Below, one piece after another: positions 8,001-10,539 of a stretch of 10,539 bases of DNA. The stretch lies in contig CAYMRB010000357.1 in the NCBI GenBank assembly GCA_964392615.1, forward strand, positions 1 to 10,539, read 5' to 3'. The notes beneath the pieces are model-generated. The model was not told the origin of the DNA. It saw only the letters and a list, made by a program, of their open reading frames with translations, and made no database searches. Origin of the DNA: CAYMRB01 sp964392615 (GTDB lineage: Bacteria; Planctomycetota; UBA8108). Both the position numbers and the translations under genes were made by a program. Within the stretch, counting starts at the first letter, position 1. Each line of letters opens with the position of its first letter.

Positions 8001-8196
8001 CGAGCTCGACGCCGATGCGCGTCCGCCCGCCGCTGACTTCGCCCTCGAGCTGCCGAGCGGCATCCAGGTGGTGCACGTCGACAACCTGCGCTCCGCGTTC
8101 CGGCTCGCGAAGGCGGAGACGATCGGCCTCGACGATCTCGAAAAGCTCCACGCGCGTTGCCAAGAGAAGCTCGAGAGTCGCGAGCGCGGCGAGTGA
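5080..8196 (+). CDS. M56 (BlaR1-type) membrane metalloprotease with WD40 propeller and LolA-like C-terminal domain
   Basis: A 1038-residue sensor protease, translationally coupled to the repressor gene (start ATG overlaps its end, with GGAGG at 5066-5070). Four membrane segments are at about 9-27, 36-54, 147-171 and 359-379, as in BlaR1. Between the third and fourth lies the M56 domain with HELIH (H251, E252, H255) and RERCCDE giving the third ligand E292 and D296, so the zinc site is complete. After the fourth segment, on the expected periplasmic side, come seven WD40 repeats (about 403-710; SPDG turns at 422, 551, 602 and 643, LWD/LW strand ends), enough to close one propeller. Residues about 715-1038 resemble the LolA/outer-membrane-lipoprotein-sorting half-barrel seen in planctomycete proteins (EYLFDATRGFLVTRHD at 910-925, FALELPSGIQVV at 987-998). 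The penicillin-binding sensor of classical BlaR1 is absent, so the signal is something other than beta-lactams, perhaps lipid, lipoprotein or a protein partner. The C-terminal family name is less certain than the rest. Confidence 0.92.
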   Translation: MSDTAAIAWAQLWQVTALLVVVGVVTRFACRRRPQLAYLLWMLVVVKCLTPPIWTSPVGVFSWTRARVDETTRSAGVPVDLVVRDAFPDGPAEPSPLDVAPAASSTAVVDDARSPAEGALVAMRAEESAARGSPQVDAEIGANESSHTAFAILVATLWLAGVAVLGAVVVARWIRLRRLLRRADRSLDANLASLVSDLRRDLGLRRPFTVRVVPGNRYAPAVCGLLHPVVLLSEEVVRNNSSDELRALLAHELIHVRRWDSVAGSLQILAQLGWWFHPLVWWANRQASRQRERCCDEEVIAGLGCPPSAYARSLINVLESGRGLRPIAGALGIRPVDVTRERLEDIMTRAHRFRRRTPLWCWIVLILAAVVVLPGAATVLPEAAEPTPRDQDDVARTGQRTVLRLERTLEGHLGTIGAVAFSPDGKTIACASGRVGHSGEVLFWDRQSGKLRHSIVGHKDVVRSLAFTADGDALLTSGADRRVIAWALPEGTQKSAFRPHGGAYSLRLTPDGTLAFGRGDGTVQLWDVEAGKARATFVHSLGSTVRSVAISPDGKRLASAGDGKVELWDVANRRLGTTITMNSWNVPANEKKNPPTDIVTLSPDGATLATAGGRVIVLWTTVDPTQNTTISAHAGAITCLAFSPDGKLLASADRNGKVKLWSSKGEPLSVTNEAGAAPGDPVTAMAFSQDGRALVTAGSRRAKLWTLSTLTQEMARQAQVDSLARVANGYLRNREAFPFFSCRFRCTVGQAASFDEALAKGPTIHRLSAECVWRVDGPSYLFERRVDAAALAAMKKSLAETSPTKIGGNEYRLAGIPLDGVGLLTDGKRMLRSSPQFVVNLMGPNRIDELVDGLGPDLTPWPMGTSLRSNPGRWIVEGRYGPFRFEGMVEVDGRDCLRVGVDRENGTRKEYLFDATRGFLVTRHDTRYANGSGWAMRVLDARESSDGRWFPTRVVTVTTQADGTVKKVTEIVVTELDADARPPAADFALELPSGIQVVHVDNLRSAFRLAKAETIGLDDLEKLHARCQEKLESRERGE

Positions 8197-8214
8197 GGTC
8201 GACGCGATGCCTGC

Positions 8215-8336
8215 CAGGCCGTTGAAAAAGGCAATCCGGCGCGATGGCGGCCATTTCTCCCAGGCTCTTCGTTGTCAGCCTCGATCCTGGACGAAATGTC
8301 TCGCCCTCGCGCTCGGAGCCCTTTTTCAACGGACTG
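8215..8336. repeat. Near-palindromic MITE-like element between convergent genes
   Basis: CCGTTGAAAAAGG (8219-8231) is repeated perfectly inverted at 8320-8332. With one mismatch the arms extend outward to 8215 and 8336. Inward, pairing continues with small gaps to CCAGG (8260-8264)/CCTGG (8286-8290), about 39 of 46 positions in all, leaving a 21-nt loop. CTGCC occurs directly repeated at 8211-8215 and 8334-8338 and could be a 5-bp target duplication, giving a 118-bp unit (8216-8333). No transposase is encoded. The element starts 18 nt after the protease stop codon, and its right arm holds the TGA of the - strand gene. The A5 and T5 tracts flanking GC-rich stems on both strands would also suit a bidirectional terminator. 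Confidence 0.75.
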
Positions 8337-10299
8337 CCCCTCCTCGAGTCTCGCCATGCCGCAGGAATGTGAGCAGGTCGAGCACCTGCTGACGCGTCAG
8401 CGGATCGAGAAGCCCCGCGGGCATGATCGACATCGCGAGCTTCTTGCGCTCGAGGATGTCCGACGGCTGGATCTCGTGGGTCTGCCCTGCCTCCGGGCCG
8501 GTGCGGACCGTCAGCGGTCCGTCGTTGCCGACGCTGAGCATTCCCGTGACGATCGCACCGGTGTTCAGCACGAACAGGTGGTTCGCGTAGTCGGCCTCGA
8601 CCGTCCGCGACGGCTCGATGACTTCCCGTAGAATGTCAGCCGTGCTTCCCTTCCAGCGCGTGAAGACCTCGGTCAGGTCGGGCCCGAAAGCCGCGCCGTG
8701 AGCGCCGACCTTGTGACACTGCGCGCAGCCGCCTTCGGTGAACACGTCGCGACCCGACTCGCTGCGATCGACGGGAAGGTCAGCGAGATCGGACGCGGCG
8801 AAATCGCTCATCTTCCACTGGTGATGGTTCGTCTCTACGTCGTCCGTCGGCGGGTTTCTCCGATACTCTTCGAGGTCCTCGACGACAACGAGCTTGCCGT
8901 ACATCCGTAGCCAGTGCCCGGGAAACGTGCAGACATACGGGTAGTCTCCCGGCTCTTCGGGCGCGACGAAGAACAGCTTCTCGCTCGTCCCGGGCCTGAG
9001 AAGTCTCGTCGCCTGCAGGACCCTGTCGGAGCGCGGTACGAAGTGCCGACCGCGTTCATCGGGCGCGAAGGACATCCGCTGTGCCGCGAGTCCGACCTCC
9101 CGTCGCGCGCCCGGCGCCGTGAGCACGAAGTTGTGCGGCATCATGTCGCGGTTCTCGACGACGATCTCCACGGGTCTCCCGGCCTCGACTGCGACGCGGC
9201 GCGGTTCGAACTGCATCCCGTGAGGCACGGTGCGAACCCGCACCACAGTCACAGCAAGCTCCGCGAGCGTGTCGCGGGCTCTCCGCCCCGACTCGGCGTC
9301 GAGTCGCGCGGCGAGCTCCTCGCCAAGAGCGGCCGCGTTCAGGAACGACGCACTCGTCCGATCACGGACCGGCACCCGCAGCGCGTACTCGACGACGGCT
9401 GTCGACAATGGCGCGAGCGCGTCGTCTGGCCACACCGACGTGGGGACTCGCAGAATCGAGCGCATCGCGACCTCGGGATCGATTCCGCGCTCGATGCAGT
9501 CGGCCAGCACGCCGAACGTCTCGGCGTGATGGTTCGCGAAGACGGGAAGAACGTCGATGACCGCGCGGCGCAGCTCGGGTTGGCTCTCTGCGTCGACGAG
9601 TGGTTTCAATCGCGCGTAGTACGCATTCCTTCGCTTCGCGTCCGAGACCTCGAGCAGCGCCGTGATCAGGGCGAGCCGCCCGCCGTCCGAGTTCGAGGCC
9701 AGCTCCCAGACCGTCGCTGCGTCGCTGCAGACGGCGAGAGCCGCGAACGCCGCCGCCCGCGCTCTCCGCGCCCGGGGCGCACCGGCGAGGTCGCGAATCC
9801 GTTCACGCTGCGCATCGAGCGCCGCGCTTCCCGCTTCGAGAAGCAGCCTCGTCAGCTGCGCATAGACCGACCCCTCCGGATCGTTCGCCTCGGCCTTCCC
9901 CAGCCCCGCGACAATCTCGGTGACGGCGTCGGACTCGTTCAGGGCCACAAGCGCGCCGATAGCTTCCTCGCGATACCGTCGCTCGAGCCCCTCCCGAGTC
10001 AACAGCGCGTCGTAAACGGGCCGGTACTTGGAATCGCTCGTACTGCGATCGACGAGCACGAGCTGCTCGTTCGACAGACGCCCGAGCTGATAGGCGACGA
10101 TGCGCGGGTGCTGATCGAGGTAGATCCGCGGCCGAGCGGCTTCCTTCGTGCCGCTCTGAGCCGCTCCCTCTTCGCTCGAGCCACGATCGCTCGCAGCCGA
10201 CATGACCTCGCATCCGAAGAGGAACGGGCTCCCCAGGACAAGAGCCGCACCGAGAGTAGACCTGAAGACGCGGAGAGGAGCGGTGCAGGATTCTGTCAC
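8326..10299 (-). CDS. Copper- and heme-binding lipoprotein (HEAT-like, cupredoxin, PVC-type CxxCH cytochrome)
   Basis: A 657-residue predicted periplasmic lipoprotein. The signal peptide ends in LFGC (lipid attachment C30; Phe at -2 is unusual). Residues about 60-345 are helical, HEAT-like. Residues 350-475 form a plastocyanin/azurin-type cupredoxin with a full type-1 copper set: H389 (MPHN), C457, H462 and M466 (CTFPGHWLRM). Residues about 515-648 are the PVC-type heme-binding cytochrome: CAQCH (525-529) and probable axial M626 in SIMPAG. This suggests electron transfer from a partner dehydrogenase through copper and heme, as proposed for related planctomycete proteins; the substrate is unknown. 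The start is GTG 10299, chosen because it gives a complete signal peptide; ATG at residue 33 would lose it. It lies 4 nt after the stop of a HEAT gene that looks like the missing N-terminal half of the usual single-chain form. The last codons and TGA lie inside the palindromic element. Confidence 0.9.
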   Translation of the reverse strand: MTESCTAPLRVFRSTLGAALVLGSPFLFGCEVMSAASDRGSSEEGAAQSGTKEAARPRIYLDQHPRIVAYQLGRLSNEQLVLVDRSTSDSKYRPVYDALLTREGLERRYREEAIGALVALNESDAVTEIVAGLGKAEANDPEGSVYAQLTRLLLEAGSAALDAQRERIRDLAGAPRARRARAAAFAALAVCSDAATVWELASNSDGGRLALITALLEVSDAKRRNAYYARLKPLVDAESQPELRRAVIDVLPVFANHHAETFGVLADCIERGIDPEVAMRSILRVPTSVWPDDALAPLSTAVVEYALRVPVRDRTSASFLNAAALGEELAARLDAESGRRARDTLAELAVTVVRVRTVPHGMQFEPRRVAVEAGRPVEIVVENRDMMPHNFVLTAPGARREVGLAAQRMSFAPDERGRHFVPRSDRVLQATRLLRPGTSEKLFFVAPEEPGDYPYVCTFPGHWLRMYGKLVVVEDLEEYRRNPPTDDVETNHHQWKMSDFAASDLADLPVDRSESGRDVFTEGGCAQCHKVGAHGAAFGPDLTEVFTRWKGSTADILREVIEPSRTVEADYANHLFVLNTGAIVTGMLSVGNDGPLTVRTGPEAGQTHEIQPSDILERKKLAMSIMPAGLLDPLTRQQVLDLLTFLRHGETRGGAVR

Positions 10300-10303
10300 A
10301 GGA

Positions 10304-10539
10304 CTACTCGCGACGTCTCGTTCGTTCGAAGAAATCCATCGTCAGATCGAGGGCCAGCTTCAACCCCGGATCCATCGCGTGCTTCGCGGCCTGCAGGGCG
10401 ACGAGCTCTGCTTCAACCGAGCGACTGAAACCGCATGCGAGGACCGCCTCGAGCCTCACGCGCGCGTCGGGATCCTCCACGAGCTTGCGGAGCAGGTCGA
10501 GCGAGCCGGTGATCTCGCGCTGCCAGTAGCGCAGCACGC
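10304..10539 (-). CDS. C-terminal end of a HEAT-repeat protein, probably PVC-type dehydrogenase/heme-binding partner (partial)
   Basis: The frame enters from the right edge and stops at TAG 10306-10304; the 5' part is outside the window. The 78 visible codons include VLRYWQREI, LLRKLVEDPDARVRLEAVLA and a C-terminal DFFERTRRRE. The 'RVRLEAV' HEAT signature after an 'LRYW' helix is typical of the region that, in planctomycete PVC-type heme-binding/dehydrogenase proteins, links the beta-propeller part to the cupredoxin-cytochrome part. The downstream lipoprotein gene begins 4 nt later, so the two are surely cotranscribed and likely translationally coupled. The GTG at 10537 is read here as an internal Val, not a start. 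Confidence 0.75.
   Translation of the reverse strand, partial: VLRYWQREITGSLDLLRKLVEDPDARVRLEAVLACGFSRSVEAELVALQAAKHAMDPGLKLALDLTMDFFERTRRRE

Noticed and set aside
5080..8196. Beta-lactam resistance operon
   Set aside because: The BlaI/BlaR1-like pair lacks the penicillin-binding sensor domain and no beta-lactamase or PBP gene is nearby, so resistance is not supported.
8219..8332. Terminal inverted repeats of a complete insertion sequence
   Set aside because: Only about 88 nt lies between the perfect arms and no transposase is encoded. At most it is a non-autonomous element.
8914..10428. Open frame of 504 codons on the + strand
   Set aside because: It is antisense to the cytochrome lipoprotein, spans two real genes, is rich in Arg/Pro/Ala with no domain, and has no ribosome site. 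Long antisense frames are common in GC-rich DNA.

Overview
The window is high-GC bacterial DNA whose gene content points to the Planctomycetes or a near relative in the PVC group. The signs are a BlaI repressor paired with an M56 (BlaR1-type) protease that carries a WD40 propeller, a DUF1080 (3-keto-disaccharide hydrolase-like) protein, and a lipoprotein joining a cupredoxin to a CxxCH cytochrome of the 'PVC-type heme-binding' kind. This assignment rests on recalled family knowledge, not on a database search.

Layout, left to right. Bases 1-74 may hold the Cys-rich 3' end of an upstream gene. Bases 51-129 are G-run-rich and lie upstream of an M42 metallo-aminopeptidase (208-1278, +). A membrane-attached PAS hybrid histidine kinase with a C-terminal receiver follows (1374-3200, +). 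Next is an exported protein fusing a SAM-dependent O-methyltransferase-like domain to a DUF1080 domain (3234-4433, +). This gene is cut by an in-frame TAA, while the last 51 codons of DUF1080 remain intact to 4589. An AT-richer promoter region then carries a near-textbook BlaI/MecI operator (4669-4688). It precedes a two-gene operon: a BlaI-type repressor (4701-5087) overlapping by 8 nt a 1038-residue M56 protease-WD40-LolA-like protein (5080-8196).

The + strand operon ends against a convergent - strand pair. Between them sits a near-palindromic element of about 118 bp (8215-8336) whose right arm supplies the stop codon of the - strand gene. That gene (10299-8326) encodes a copper- and heme-binding lipoprotein. 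Only 4 nt upstream of it ends a partial HEAT-repeat gene that runs off the right edge (10539-10304). The two together look like a split version of a protein usually made as one chain in Planctomycetes.

How the genes work together. BlaI plus the M56 protein form a self-regulated signal module. An envelope signal sensed by the WD40/LolA-like periplasmic part would activate the zinc protease, inactivate BlaI and relieve repression at the operator. This replaces the beta-lactam sensor of classical BlaR1, so antibiotic sensing is not implied. The cupredoxin-cytochrome lipoprotein with its HEAT partner is a likely periplasmic electron-transfer or dehydrogenase complex. The aminopeptidase and the hybrid kinase have no visible link to the other genes. 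No tRNA, rRNA, CRISPR array or transposase gene was seen, and no gene-free stretch exceeds 300 bases.
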